From positions 100,715,472 through 100,779,471 of the forward strand of contig OX393550.1 in assembly GCA_947650365.1 (NCBI GenBank): 64,000 nt of DNA. The letters run 5' to 3'. Each line of letters starts with the position of its first letter. The first letter of the stretch is position 1. The notes beneath the pieces are model-generated. The model was not told where the DNA came from. It saw only the letters and a list, made by a program, of their open reading frames with translations, and did no database searches. This document shows positions 1-11,199 of this stretch, in pieces. Position numbers and translations under genes: made by a program. Source of the stretch: Chamaelirium japonicum. Its lineage: Eukaryota > Streptophyta > Magnoliopsida > Liliales > Melanthiaceae.

Positions 1-599
1 AGGAGTTGAACCCACAACCAAGTCTGCAGTTTTGATTGCCCACACGGACGAGAGAGAATGTGTGTGTGTCTGTTGGGGGGGGGGGGGGGGGGGATTGAAG
101 ATTTAGAAACGATCTTTTCTTGTTTGGTGTGTTTTATTGCCACCCGAAACATTGAACCCTCAATTTATACTAGAAAATGCAATTTACATAAACTAGTAAG
201 AAGCCTGAGCAATGCCCGGATGAACTTTGATGTATGTAACTTGACACCAACAATATCACAGCCGTCCGAAAAAATATGCAATCTTGAATCAGTTTGGCTC
301 ACTCACTCCAAATTAACATCAAATGGTTTTTCTAATTCTTATCCTATTAAAATCAAATGACATTTAAATGTCATTAAATAAGTATTTATCATCTTTATAG
401 GAAGTTTTTAATAAGATTTAAGTGAGAGAACCACATTCACACACGGGGGAATAGGTCCTTAGAAATAGTTAGGGATTGCATCAGGGAATCATAATTTTTG
501 ACCTTTTTTCCTCTTGAAAATGACAACTATCCTTCCATTACCTTCAACCAAATAAGACGCTTGTAATCGGTTTCATGTTGTGAAACTCTGGTGCGAGAT
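1..599. other. Intergenic, AT-rich
   Basis: No gene is supported. The first 45 bases resemble the tRNA-like head of the SINE family seen at 996-1187 and 17677-17886, read on the minus strand, but the match is too short to call. A run of 19 G lies at 75-93. The 100-codon frame over this stretch is low in information and has no recognisable domain. Confidence 0.5.
362..446 (+). repeat. Dispersed repeat, inverted partner at 33192-33272
   Basis: About 80 bp here match the reverse complement of 33192-33272, sharing the blocks ATGTCATTAAATAA and TTTATCATCTTTAT and a closing CATTCACACA-like end. The pair shows a shared interspersed element with no visible ends or coding. Superfamily is unknown. Confidence 0.55.
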
Positions 600-816
600 T
601 CAACACATTGTAGTAAAAGCACTTTAGCGATAGTATTGTATTAATTATTGCTTTTGCATCTAAATGTTACTCTTTTATCCTACTGTAGCAAAACACGGTA
701 GTAATTGTTACTCCTTTGCCCCTAAATAATCCCTTTTTCAACTACTGTAGCAAAAGTACTATAGAATTTGTTATTATTTTACATCTAAATATTGCTCTTT
801 TATGCAACTGTAGCTA

Positions 817-956
817 GGTGAGCTGGTGTAGTCTTGGAAGGGGTGGTACCCAAGACTTGGGATCGATTCCCGCTTGCATCGAATTTAATAACTGGTAGGG
901 AGCTGCCTTATCCCTCCCTCAGAGGCATTGAGGGATTCTCAAGGAAAAAAAAAAAA
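817..956 (+). mobile_element. tRNA-derived SINE (family 1)
   Basis: The 5' part has pol III-like boxes: an A-box-like stretch beginning GGTGAGCTGGTGTAG and a B-box GGGATCGATTCCC close to the tRNA consensus. A short body and a 3' run of 12 A follow. It splits a minisatellite. Target duplications are not clear because the flanks are themselves repetitive. It is not a functional tRNA: no cloverleaf can be drawn. Confidence 0.6.
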
Positions 957-995
957 GTATTGTAGTAATTATTATTTTTTTCACCTAAAAGTTTC

Positions 996-1187
996 ATTTT
1001 TTTTAGATCAACGGGCGTCCTGAAACCTTTTGGGCAATGGCCCACTTCCTAATCTACCAGGAGTGAAGCACGACCCACTCAGCAATTCCCACTTTACTCC
1101 TGAGTAAATCATTGGGAGGAGTTGAACCAACAACCTCCTCACCAAAGCATCAGCTGCTTTGCCAACTGTCATATCCCTTGGTGGGTA
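996..1187 (-). mobile_element. tRNA-derived SINE (family 2), minus strand
   Basis: Reads on the minus strand from an ACCCACCAAGGGAT start through a B-box-like GGTTCAACTC to a poly-A tail (poly-T at 996-1004). The same sequence occurs at 17677-17886 (plus) and 28234-28435 (minus). The layout resembles the angiosperm Au SINE class: a tRNA-like head, an unrelated body of about 190 bp and a short A tail. Assignment to Au itself is inference. Confidence 0.75.
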
Positions 1188-1234
1188 AATATTCCTAATT
1201 CCTCTTTTATACTAGTGTAGCAAAGTACTATAGC

Positions 1235-1932
1235 TAGGCATGTTAAAGGCAGAGCCAAAACAGGGTTGGGATCTAACTGAGCCTGACCCTTTGTTTTAGG
1301 GCCAGGCCCTAGCCCGGTTCTAGTCATTCAAGGCCGAAAAATGTTGGGCCCTAGCCTGATCCTTCAAGGGCCAGCAAAACGAGCAAGGGACATGTTAATA
1401 TCATTAAGATAAGGATTGTCAACATATTTATTTAACCACTTAGGTCATTAAGTTAAGGGTTAAAATCTGTTTTTTTCCCCCCCTAAACTACTTATGTACT
1501 ATTGCCTTTTTTTACTTCTTGCAGACCTTCTAAAACCATTATTCTATATTCGAGCATGAGACCAAAATTATAACTTTAAGTATCACAAGTTTTATGGGTA
1601 TTATATAATACTTTTAATACTAAAATATCCAAACTTGAGAATTCCAATTCCTACAAGGCCACAGTGACCGACCGACTAATGATTGATTAATCCCAATTAG
1701 TTGTTGGTTTAATATCTTAATATGGATTATATATATTTATAATAATTTATGTATATGGACGGCATGGCCTGGCAAGGGCTGTGCCATAGATTTTCTTAGC
1801 CTGACCCTCATCATGGGGGGCTTATGAAAATTGGGCCCAATCTGACCCTCCATCCCTTGGAGGGCACAACTTTGGAGGGCTTTGGACGGTCGAGCAAGGT
1901 ACTCTCTCCAAAGGGCTAGATTAACAAGCTTA
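1235..1932. mobile_element. hAT-like non-autonomous element
   Basis: The ends are TAGGCATGTTAA and TTAACAAGCTTA, inverted repeats matching at 10 of 12 positions. They are flanked by ACTATAGC and ATTGTAGC, an 8-bp target duplication with two mismatches. The interior is rich in GGGCC blocks and has no coding capacity. End pattern, 8-bp duplication and interior resemble the elements at 19636-20152 and 30471-30982. It sits inside the minisatellite. Confidence 0.65.
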
Positions 1933-2012
1933 ATTGTAGCAAGTACTACAGCAATTGTTACTTTTTGGCACCTAAATGCTATTGTTTTCTGTTACTACAG
2001 CAAAGTACTAAT

Positions 2013-2703
2013 GTAGGGGTACATTAGTCATTTATCATTTATAGAGACCTAACACTAAAGCTAAACATGACTTGCTTTTATCCCTAATCGAAATTGTTTT
2101 CAGGGACCTAACACACTTTATCCCTTTTTCTGTCTTGGCACCGCTGATAACCCTAAACTGCCCCCCATCCCTTACTTCCAGTCACCAGTGCCGGTGCCCC
2201 CAACTCCCCAGCTGTCATCCCCTCCCCGTAGTCATCCTTGTCACCCACCTCTCCCCCGTTGTCGCTCCCAGCTCTTCCTTCCTCTCTCCTTGCCGACGAC
2301 CGCATGAGAGATGGTTGCGCCGTCCAGGGTCGTGGGATTAGCGTTGGCTGGAGGTTAAGGATAAGGGCAATATGGATATTAAAAAAAATTAAATATGACC
2401 AGGTACCAAGCTGAAATCGACCGGGGCAAATGCGACGGGCCTTTCTTCAGGCTGGAGATTTGTGGGTGATCTATGCACAAAATGAAAAAAGATGGTTTTT
2501 TTTTTTTTTTTTTTTGAGAAATAAAAGAGATGGCTTTTTCATCTTTATCATGTAGTGGTTATCTTTGTTTTGGGACGGGCGATTCTTGTTGCCCTTTTTG
2601 TTGGTTTCTTAGAGGATGTTGGGGGATTTTAAAGTGTCCCTCTCTCACTAGGTGTCGTAGTAGTATTGATGACCTTCGTTGCTCCTCTTTTGAAAACCGA
2701 CTA

Positions 2704-2762
<59 letters not shown>

Positions 2763-2947
2763 AACCAAATGCCAATTTTTTTTTGGTAGATTACAATTTT
2801 TCTTCTTTATAATTCTTCCCACCAACCAAATACACAAATAGTTTGAAAAAGGAAAAGTGGCTTTACTACAAAGTGGGTTTGAAGCCACTTAATTTTGTTC
2901 CTTTCCCCCGTTTCCCATAGCTTTGAGAAGTATTTTAGGAGTCGGCT
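2013..2947. other. Intergenic
   Basis: No gene is supported. A pyrimidine-rich stretch at 2100-2345 opens an 89-codon frame with no domain. Poly-T lies at 2496-2515. The microsatellite is listed separately. Confidence 0.5.
2709..2758. repeat. (CT)25 microsatellite
   Basis: Uninterrupted CT dinucleotides, about 25 units. The apparent LSLS and RERE reading frames over it are artefacts of the repeat. Confidence 0.95.
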
Positions 2948-2962
2948 AAAGAAGTAAAGAGC

Positions 2963-3420
2963 CTATCCGGCTGGATTACAAATATATTTATCTCCGTGGA
3001 CTATAAACATATTTATCCCACTTTCTAAATCATCCTGTCTGGATTGAAGGTGATTCGCTTTTGGTTATAAATCGTCTATCTAGCCGTATACAAACTGATG
3101 CGATAATCCGAGAATGCCTAGCTCTTATTCATTGACTCCTCGGGATCAGGTGGTCGCACATTTTTCGAAAAGCTAACGGAGCTGCTAACTGGTTGGCAAG
3201 ATTGGGCCATCAGATGAAAGGGATTCAGATTATTCAAATGAATATCCCTCCTCCTCTCAGAGCGATCACGATACAAGACGCACAGTTGGTATACTACCCC
3301 CGAAAATTGTTTGACCCGGGTTGAGCTGGCTTTGCTTTGGTTTGCTATTATTTTCGTTGTTCTGTTTTGTGGTTGTTTAGTTTGTGATAGTAGATAGTAG
3401 TTTCTTTACCAAAAAAAAAA
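2963..3420 (+). mobile_element. 5'-truncated LINE (L1-type) with RNase H tail
   Basis: A plus-strand frame encodes the end of a plant L1 polyprotein. WIEGDSLLVINRL starts near 3042, and after one in-frame TGA near 3133 comes KANGAANWLARLGHQMKG, the RVT_3-type RNase H tail, ending LFDPG-stop near 3324. An AT-rich 3' UTR and a 10-A tail follow. Perfect 15-bp target duplications, AAAGAAGTAAAGAGC, flank it at 2948-2962 and 3421-3435. The 5' truncation, A tail and long duplication together are the classic signature of target-primed reverse transcription. Only about 460 bp of a normal 5-6 kb element are present. Confidence 0.88.
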
Positions 3421-3435
3421 AAAGAAGTAAAGAGC

Positions 3436-3934
3436 AATGCTATGTGGAGACATACCCAACACATAAAATAAAAGGCGGACACGGGTATATGTTCAAGTAT
3501 CATTTTTTTTATTAAAAGTGAATTACTTTAATTGTATTTTCTATTATATAATTATCTCTGAAATTCTATCTAATCTAATAGTATAATATTAAAATGGAAA
3601 CATTTAACCTATGTTATGATACGTGGCACCTTTATTAATATATTGTTTAAATATTCTCATGTATCATGTTCTAATGGACGGTGATGATCGTTTTTCAAAA
3701 CGTTCCATATTTTACCGGTACTTCGTGAAATTTGAATAATCATGTGTTAAGAAGAGGCCAAAGAAAAACTGTCATTATTATAATGAGAAACCAAAGTGCA
3801 ATTAATGAAGACAATCTCAACATGTTCATCTTTTTCATTACGGATTGTTGAAAAAACAGAAAATTCACCCCTCAAATCTCTAAGTAACCCCTGCTTTCGA
3901 CCGTTTATCAAATTTCTCTTAAATAACAGTAATA
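3436..3934. other. Intergenic, AT-rich
   Basis: AT-rich sequence with no supported gene. It ends at the CCTTT target copy of the next element. Confidence 0.5.
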
Positions 3935-3939
3935 CCTTT

Positions 3940-4605
3940 TGTGGGTGCAAATTTTGGCATAAGTTTACCTACTACCACGGGACCCACCGGCCCTGCCTGG
4001 TGGGCCCACGAGGACTACCACGGGACCCACCGGCCCTGCCTGGTGGGCCCACGAGGACTACCACGGGACCCACCGGCCCTGCCTGGTGGGCCCACGAGGA
4101 CTACCACGGGACCCACCGGTCCTGCCTGGAGGATCCCCAGATACGGCAGCAGAAACCGCCATTTACCCCGGAATTCCCACCAGAGAAGCCTATAAATAGC
4201 AGAGCCTTCGAATGTAAAAGGATCGATTCTGAAAAAAGATCGAATTCTCAGTTCTAAGAAACCAGAGCTCTGGGATTTCTAACTTCCGATCTACCATCTC
4301 TCTTTGATCTTCTTTTCTCTTTCGAAGAGATCAGAGAGCTTTCAGTGACACTCGGCCTGTCGAGGTCACTTCAACTGAAGTGTTAGTGAATTCGGGTTGC
4401 TCCCTATAGCACGGAGACGTAGGCTTCGGCTGAACTCCGAGATCAAATCTCGTGTCACAATTTCTCTGATTGCATTCCTCTGTTTGCATATCAAAAGGCT
4501 TCGACTTCAATCAACAGATCGATCAACGATCTTCGACATCAACTTCGACTCCAATTGACTGGTGCTGCGAGAGTCTTCGGGTCGGCACGAAGATTTTCCC
4601 ACACA
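3940..4605 (+). repeat. 5' LTR of the Tat-type element
   Basis: 666 bp. Four units of a 43-bp repeat (3975-4136, last unit diverged) are followed by a TATA box TATAAATA near 4191 and the transcribed part. It is 43 bp shorter than the 3' LTR, exactly one repeat unit. The rest is almost identical. Confidence 0.93.
3975..4136 (+). repeat. 43-bp promoter-region repeat x4
   Basis: Units start CCACGGGACCCACC. Each carries an imperfect hairpin in which GGGACCCACC pairs with GGTGGGCCC around a short loop. The position upstream of the TATA box suggests a U3 enhancer-type array (inference). Confidence 0.85.
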
Positions 4606-4608
4606 GTT

Positions 4609-4624
4609 TGGCGCCGTCTGTGGG
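4609..4624 (+). promoter_or_regulatory. Primer binding site
   Basis: TGGCGCCGTCTGTGGG follows the 5' LTR after three bases. A TGGCGCC start is common in plant gypsy elements and pairs with a tRNA 3' end; I did not verify which tRNA. Confidence 0.75.
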
Positions 4625-4755
4625 ATCACGAGCGAAAAGCTGTGTTCTCTCTCTCTACTTCGACTACCAGATCAATAGCCAAACTTCCTCGCCCCCTCGG
4701 TTGATCAGACAACTGATCGGACATCGGCAATCTCGTTGTACCCTTCGTACTCTGA

Positions 4756-7224
4756 ATGGCGAGAACCAAACACCAGGGTCAACCAGAAGGAAGTAACACT
4801 CAACATCAACCTCGTCCTGAGACTCGTTCAATGAGTCAAAGGCTCAATTTCGGGCAGCCCCTTGCTGTCCCCGAGATGGGGGTTCACTCAGGAAGTGGAA
4901 GATCAGTCGATCGACCGATCGCCCCTCATCCTCATCAATCAATTGGGCAGACTATCCCTGCTCCTGCTGAAGACCCTCCATCGACATACCAAGTCTCTGC
5001 AGTCGATTTCCAATTGCTCCAACTGGCGAAACAAAACGCCACCCTCACTGCTGAGAGGGATGCTCTTAAGAAAGCAGCTTCCGAAGCTGGGATCGTTCTG
5101 CCTATCCCCTCTGCAAGTGAGAGGATCAATCTTCCACAACGTTCAATCCACTCCGAGCAACGGAGATCAATGGGCACTGCTGCCCTCGAAAGAATTCGTC
5201 GCGATCCTACTCCCTCTGCTGCTCCCTGGAAGCAGAGTGTCTGGGATCGTCTTGACGACGAGTCCTCCCAATCCTCTTCTGGTCGCAACTGCGACAAGAG
5301 GACACCTTCAAAGATCAACATGCCAAGGAAGCACCAAATGAAAGGCGCTCCTTCAAAGAGCAGAGTCTCCCCTTCCATTCCACTCCAACGTGGACTTGGA
5401 TCGGACCTTCGACACCGACTTCAACCGGCAAATACTTCAATGCCTGAGCAAGACCTTGCGATCTTGCCTCTTGACCCGCCTCTAGGTCGAGGACACGGTC
5501 GTAGGGACGGTTACTCCTCTACCGGACCTCTACATCGAAGTCTCTTTGAGACCACCTTTCCAAGAGGATGGAGAACTCCTATCCTCCCCAAATTCAACTG
5601 TATCAGAGGAGATCCAAGCCTCCATATACTTGCTTTCAAGCAAGCTCTAACACCACACGAAGAGGAAAACAACGTGCTCTGCCGCACCTTCGCGGGAAGT
5701 CTTGATGAGCCTTCACTCGACTGGTATCACAATCTCCGAGCTGGGTCCATCACCCAGTTCGGTGTTTTGGCTAACCTCTTTGTGCAGCACTATCAACTCA
5801 ATCTAAAGCCAGAGAAGAAACTCGACTCTCTCTACCGACTGAGGATGGGTGCAGACGAGACTCTTCGCAGCTTCACGAGGAGGTTTCGCAACGAGCATGC
5901 TGCTCTCTCTGGAAGACATCTAGATGATGAAGCCATCATGTTGGCTTTCCAGAACGCTCTCCGCTTCGATCTACACATCTACAACGACTTCATCCGCAAT
6001 CCCCCTCCTTCTCTGGGTGCAATGTTTGACCGAATTCAAAGAGAGATTGAGGTGGAAGACGATCAAGTCGCTCGGAAAGGGCGAGAAACTAAAAGAAAGC
6101 CTGCTGAAAGAGAAGCTCCTAAGTATGCTGCAAAGGCTCACAACACTGAAGCAACAGCCCCTTCGGCCAACAAAAGATCAAAGAATGATGGACGTCGATC
6201 TCCAACGAAGACCACTTTCACCGAGTGGAATATGCCGGTCGAACAGATACTCGACCGCATTCAACATGAAGAGTTCGTTCGGAGGCCTAATCCTCTTCAG
6301 CCGAATTCCAAATTCACAGCAGACAAAACAGTCTACTGCGACTTCCATCGAAGTCATGGCCATTCCATCGATCGGTGTTTTCGGCTGAAATTCCATCTTG
6401 AAGACCTATTGCGAGAAGGCCATCTTCAAGAGTTCGTTAGAGGCGGACACAATCAACATCGGACCTCTGCAAAGGGGAAAGAAGTGTGTTGGATACATCA
6501 AATCTCCTCTAACCGGCAAACTATCTCTGTGAATGCCAATGTTTTTGGTATTCATGGAACATTGCACAATCAAAGTCTGACTGGGAAAGAGGTGGATCGC
6601 CAAGTTCGACGCATCTTCCACGTTCGTTCTACTGCGAGCAAAGAAGATACCTGGATCGAGAAACCCATCGAAGGTCTTTCTTGGCCATCAATCGTCTTCA
6701 ACGACACCGATCTTCAAGGAGTCCATACTCCACATCGAGACCCTCTGGTCTTGAAACTCATTATCGACGGCAGCACTGTCAACCGGATCCTCATCGACAC
6801 CGGAAGCTCCATCGACATTATGTTCTCAGACTGTTTCAAACGTCTGGGACATAAGTATCAAAGCCTCGACGTCGTCCCGACTGTGATCACCGGCTTCAAT
6901 GGTGAACAAAGCATCACAGTGGGCGAATCCAGATTTACCATCGACCTCAGCCGAGAGACTCGAGTCTCGGTGAGGTTTGCAATCGTCGAAGGAATGTCTA
7001 GCTACAACGCCATTCTTGGGCGACCATTCCTCCATCAGATCAATGCCATCTCCTCCTCTTACCATCAACTACTCAAATTTGCAACTGGAGAAGGCATCGT
7101 CTGCATTCGAGGCGATCAGCAAGCTGGAAGGTCTTGTGAAGCTGCTGCGGCAAAGACAGATCGAAAGATTAACATTGCTCCTCCAAAGCGGCCACGAGAT
7201 GAAGCTGGTCCCTCTTCTAAATAG
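4756..7224 (+). CDS. gag-protease ORF of the Tat-type element
   Basis: An ORF of about 822 codons begins MARTKHQ. A Retrotrans_gag-type domain lies near residues 275-400 (LDWYHNLRAG, LYRLRMGADETLRSFTRRF). A cysteine/histidine motif in YCDFHRSHGHSIDRCFRLK follows near 535. A retropepsin-type aspartic protease with ILIDTGSSIDIMF lies near 680. Between gag and protease runs a basic, lysine-rich linker. In this family gag forms the particle and the protease cuts the polyprotein. Described as part of a fossil element. Confidence 0.85.
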   Translation: MARTKHQGQPEGSNTQHQPRPETRSMSQRLNFGQPLAVPEMGVHSGSGRSVDRPIAPHPHQSIGQTIPAPAEDPPSTYQVSAVDFQLLQLAKQNATLTAERDALKKAASEAGIVLPIPSASERINLPQRSIHSEQRRSMGTAALERIRRDPTPSAAPWKQSVWDRLDDESSQSSSGRNCDKRTPSKINMPRKHQMKGAPSKSRVSPSIPLQRGLGSDLRHRLQPANTSMPEQDLAILPLDPPLGRGHGRRDGYSSTGPLHRSLFETTFPRGWRTPILPKFNCIRGDPSLHILAFKQALTPHEEENNVLCRTFAGSLDEPSLDWYHNLRAGSITQFGVLANLFVQHYQLNLKPEKKLDSLYRLRMGADETLRSFTRRFRNEHAALSGRHLDDEAIMLAFQNALRFDLHIYNDFIRNPPPSLGAMFDRIQREIEVEDDQVARKGRETKRKPAEREAPKYAAKAHNTEATAPSANKRSKNDGRRSPTKTTFTEWNMPVEQILDRIQHEEFVRRPNPLQPNSKFTADKTVYCDFHRSHGHSIDRCFRLKFHLEDLLREGHLQEFVRGGHNQHRTSAKGKEVCWIHQISSNRQTISVNANVFGIHGTLHNQSLTGKEVDRQVRRIFHVRSTASKEDTWIEKPIEGLSWPSIVFNDTDLQGVHTPHRDPLVLKLIIDGSTVNRILIDTGSSIDIMFSDCFKRLGHKYQSLDVVPTVITGFNGEQSITVGESRFTIDLSRETRVSVRFAIVEGMSSYNAILGRPFLHQINAISSSYHQLLKFATGEGIVCIRGDQQAGRSCEAAAAKTDRKINIAPPKRPRDEAGPSSK

Positions 7225-7239
7225 CAATCAAAGGAGATT

Positions 7240-10200
7240 CCGCTGACCGAACCTCCACCAATCGAATGGGAAGCATCACCTTCAATTGAAGAAATCATCC
7301 CTATCAATATTGGCAGCGGAGATCTCCCTCGACAAACATTTATTGGTACCGGTCTTAGCGACGCAGAAGCGCAAGACATGGTATCCTTCCTCCAGTCCAA
7401 TATCGACGTCTTCGCTTGGTGTTTCGAAGACATGCCTGGTATCAATCCAGATGACGCTTGTCACCGACTTGCGATCAAAGAAGAGGTGAAGCCTGTCAAG
7501 CAAAAGCCACGCACCATCCGCCCAGAGCTGCAAGTTGCTGTTCAAGAAGAAATCACCAAGCTACTCGCCGCAGGCTTCATCCGAGAAGTGGAGTATCCTA
7601 CTTGGATCTCTAACATTGTGGCTGTTCCGAAGAAGAACGGAAAGGTTAGAGTCTGCATCGACTTTACCAATCTCAACAAGGCTTGTCCCAAGGACCCATT
7701 CCCCATGCCAAGGATTGATAGACTCGTCGATGCCACTGCTGGCCACGAGCTATTGTCTTTCATAGATGGGTATTCTGGATATAATCAAATTCCTCTTCAC
7801 GCCGATGATCAAGAGAAGACATGTTTTGTGACTAGCCGAGGCCTTTATTGCTACAATGTCATGCCATTCGGCCTCAAAAATGCTGGTTCCACCTATCAAA
7901 GGCTAGTCACCAAAATGTTCGAAGATCAGATCGGTCGCAACGTCGAAGTCTATGTCGATGATCTCCTCACCAAGAGTTCCGTTCGGAGCAAACATCTATC
8001 TGATCTGGCTGAAACCTTCCAAGTCCTTCGAAAGTATCGAATGAAGCTCAATCCAGCCAAGTGCGCTTTCGGAGTTCAATCTGGCAAATTCCTGGGTCAT
8101 CTTGTGACCAGGAGGGGTATCGAAGCCAATCCCGATCAAATTCGAGCCATCATCGATATGCCTTCACCTACAAATCGAAAAGAAGTTTAACGCCTCACTG
8201 GAAGGTTAGCAGCACTCAATCGATTCATTTCAAAATCTTCCGACAAATGCAAGCCCCTCTTCGACAAACTACGAAAGGCGGATACATCCGGCTGGAGTCC
8301 AATCTGTGAAGAGGCATTTCAAAGCATCAAGAAATATCTGATGCAAGCTCCCATCCTGACTGCTCCAATGCCAAAAGAAGACTTGTGGCTCTATCTGGCC
8401 GTGACCGATCAAGCAATCAGCGCGGTCTTAGTCAGTAAAAGAGAAGGCGTCGAACATCCAGTCTACTACATCAGCCATACTCTCCTTCCAGCTGAGACTC
8501 GCTACTCAAAAACTGAGAAGGTCATCTTGGCCTTGCTCACTGCATCGCGTCGTCTTCAACCGTACTTCGTCTCCCACCAGATTACTGTCATTTCAGAACA
8601 CTCACTCAAAGATATCATTGACAAAGCTGGTCGAGCTGGTCGAATGACCAAATGGGTGATCGAAATGAGTGCTCTGGGGATTCAATTCGAATCTCGCACT
8701 TCTATCAAAGGTCAAGCAATTGCTGATTTTCTAGCTGACTTTCCAGTTGAAGACCCCATCACTTGGGAAGAGGATGTCGACATGCGCTTGGAAGATGAGG
8801 ATAATCCTCCGATCAATCCTGCAACAAAAATTGATCCAAGTCTTGAAGTTATTGCTGCAACTCCTCCTTGGAAGCTTTATACTGATGGAGCATCAAGTTC
8901 GATCGGTTCGGGAACTGGGATAGTCTTAATATCCCCCGAACTTGATCATCTCCAGAAGGCCACTCTCCTTGGATTTAATGCCACCAACAACGAAGCTGAA
9001 TACGAAGCACTCATTTCCGGACTCGAAATGGCAGAATCCCTGGGGGTAGATCGAATCATCATCTACAGCGACTCCTAGTTGATCATAAGGCAAATCAATG
9101 GAGAGTACACAGCTCGTGAAGAAAGAATGCAACTCTACTTAGCCTTAGTACGACGTCTTCAACAACGTTTTACTACAATTGAGTTCGTTCAAATTCCAAG
9201 AGCAGAAAACCGAGAAGCAGATGCCTTAGCTAATGCTGCCTCAGTTCTGGGAGACTCGCTTGGAGGAAGGCAAATACAGATCAATTATCAAGAAGTGCCC
9301 AAGACCATCCCCGATCAACAGATCCTTACTACTACAAAAGGATCTGGGGGTGGAGATCAGCTTGAAGATTGGAGACGACCAATTCTTGACTTCTTCAAAC
9401 ATGGCAAAATGCCAGAAGATCCAAATCAAGCCCGAAGACTTCAAAGGAAGCTTCCCTGCTATACTATTCAAGGAGAAGATCTGTACTTCAAATCTCACAA
9501 CGGGATGTTGCTCAAGTGCCTTGGTCCCGAGCAAGCACAATCAATCCTGATTGATATCCACTCTGGAGCTTGTGAAAATCATTCGGGAGGAAGATCTCTT
9601 GAAGCCAAGACGAAGCTACAAGGGTACTACTGGCCAACAATGGCAAGGGATGCTCAACAAGTCGTTCAAAGATGCGAGCCTTGCCAACGGCACGCTCGAG
9701 CTATCCATCTCCCTGCAGATGAACTTCATCAATTATCAAGTCCCTGGCCTTTCCATCAATGGGGGTTAGATTTCTTTGGTCCTTTCCCTCCAACTCCAAG
9801 CAGGAAGAAATATCTACTGCTGGCTACTGATTACTTCACCAAATGGGTTGAAGCTGTGCCCCTCTTTCGAGAGACTGACGACGAAGTGATCAAATTCATT
9901 CGGCACAACATCTTCTCAAGGTTCGGCACACCTCAAGTTCTTGTTGCTGACAATGGAGCTCAATTTGACTCAGACAAATTCCGAGAGTTCTGTCTGAACA
10001 ACGGTATCAAGTTATTCTATTCAACTCCAAGGTATCCTCAATGTAATGGCCAAGCAGAAGCCTCCAACAGAGCTATTCTTGGTATACTCAAGAAGAAACT
10101 CGATGACAAGAAAGGATTATGGGAACAGGTCCTACCTGAAGTTCTTTGGGGATATCGCACAACTCCGAGAAGATCAACAGGGTTCTCACCCTTCCGTCTA

Positions 10201-10605
10201 ACATATGGATCGGAAGCAGTACTCCCAACAGAAAATATATCAAGCACTTTGAAGACCAAAGCTGTTGAAGAAGGAGTCAATAAAGAACTTCGGATCAATG
10301 ATCTAGACTTCTCCGAAGAATTACGAGATCAAGCATCACTTCGTGTGGCCAAGTACCAACAGAAGATCAAAAGAGCCTACGATGAGAAAGTCTACAAGAG
10401 ACAATTCCCAGTGGGTAGTTTAGTTCTCAGAGCAGTTTTCTACAACACCAAAGAACACAGCAGTGGAAAGCTTGCTCCCAACTGGGAAGGTCCATATATC
10501 ATTGAATCAGTGGGAGGCAAAGGTTCTTACAGATTGATCTCGCCAGAAGGAGATAGATTGCCTCGAGCTTGGAATTCTAGACATCTCAAGTTGTTCTATC
10601 CGTGA
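7240..10605 (+). pseudogene. pol region: RT, RNase H, second RNase H, integrase
   Basis: Domains in order: reverse transcriptase with YVDD near 7960, a gypsy RNase H near 8350-8750, a second archaeal-type RNase H beginning LYTDGASSSIG near 8880, and an integrase with an HHCC zinc motif near 9560-9700 and core motifs such as WGLDFFGPFPP and VADNGAQFDS. RT before integrase is the Ty3/gypsy order. The extra RNase H is a Tat mark. The region carries about two or three breaks and is treated as a fossil. Confidence 0.88.
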
Positions 10606-10644
10606 TGTAAATTCTGTGATAAATAAAGTGCTCTTTCAAAGTGT

Positions 10645-11040
10645 TCAAATATGCAAGTGTTCAATTTTTCAATTCAAGTTCTGAAGCAGTTTCAAGTTAT
10701 TCATATTCAAATTACCAGGTCTTTTAACAAGTTTGGGAGTTAGAGTTGCGACTCAACCCCTTACTAGCAAATGTTAAAAACTGACCACATTCAAGTTACC
10801 AAGTCTTTTAACAAGTTTGGGTGTTAGAGTTGTGACTCAACCCCTTACTGGCAAATGTTAAACTGACTTTCAAATTTCGATATTCAATTTCAATCAATTT
10901 CTACATCGTTTAACAGGTTTGGGTGCTTGAGTTGCGACTCAACCCCTCACATTCAAGTGTTAAACGAATTCAAGTCTAATTTTCAAAGTTACTATAAGTT
11001 CGGGTAATTGAGTTGCGACTCAACCCCTTACATTCAAAAG
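10645..11040 (+). repeat. Hairpin-bearing spacer repeats
   Basis: Four degenerate copies, 80-100 bp apart, contain AAGTTTGGG..TAGAGTTGCGACTCAACCCCTTAC. The core GAGTTGCGACTC is self-complementary, so each copy can form a short stem. They lie between integrase and the antisense ORF region. No coding. Confidence 0.7.
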
Positions 11041-11199
11041 ATTGTATCTATTCTAATGCTATTAAGATCATGATAGTCAAAGGCATTCAAATCAAGAGAC
11101 ATCCAATTTTCAAACACCAAGAAGATCTTCTATTATCAAAATATGCCAGATACAAGAGTGCGCTGTTACATTTCAAAAATTTACAAGTACAACAACGAA

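Larger units (their letters stand above)
600..2012. repeat. Decayed minisatellite, interrupted
   Basis: A unit of about 61-74 bp with the core CTACTGTAGCAAAAGTACTA followed by TTGTTACT..CACCTAAATGTTACTCTTTTAT recurs at about 600-812 in three copies. Further pieces lie at 957-995, 1188-1234 and 1933-2012. The pieces read on from one another once the SINE at 817-956, the SINE at 996-1187 and the hAT-like element at 1235-1932 are set aside, so the array is older than all three insertions. Confidence 0.7.

Noticed and set aside
817-890. tRNA gene
   Set aside because: B-box present but no cloverleaf or anticodon arm; followed by a SINE body and A tail.
2072-2341. 89-codon frame
   Set aside because: Pyrimidine-rich intergenic sequence, no homology recognised.
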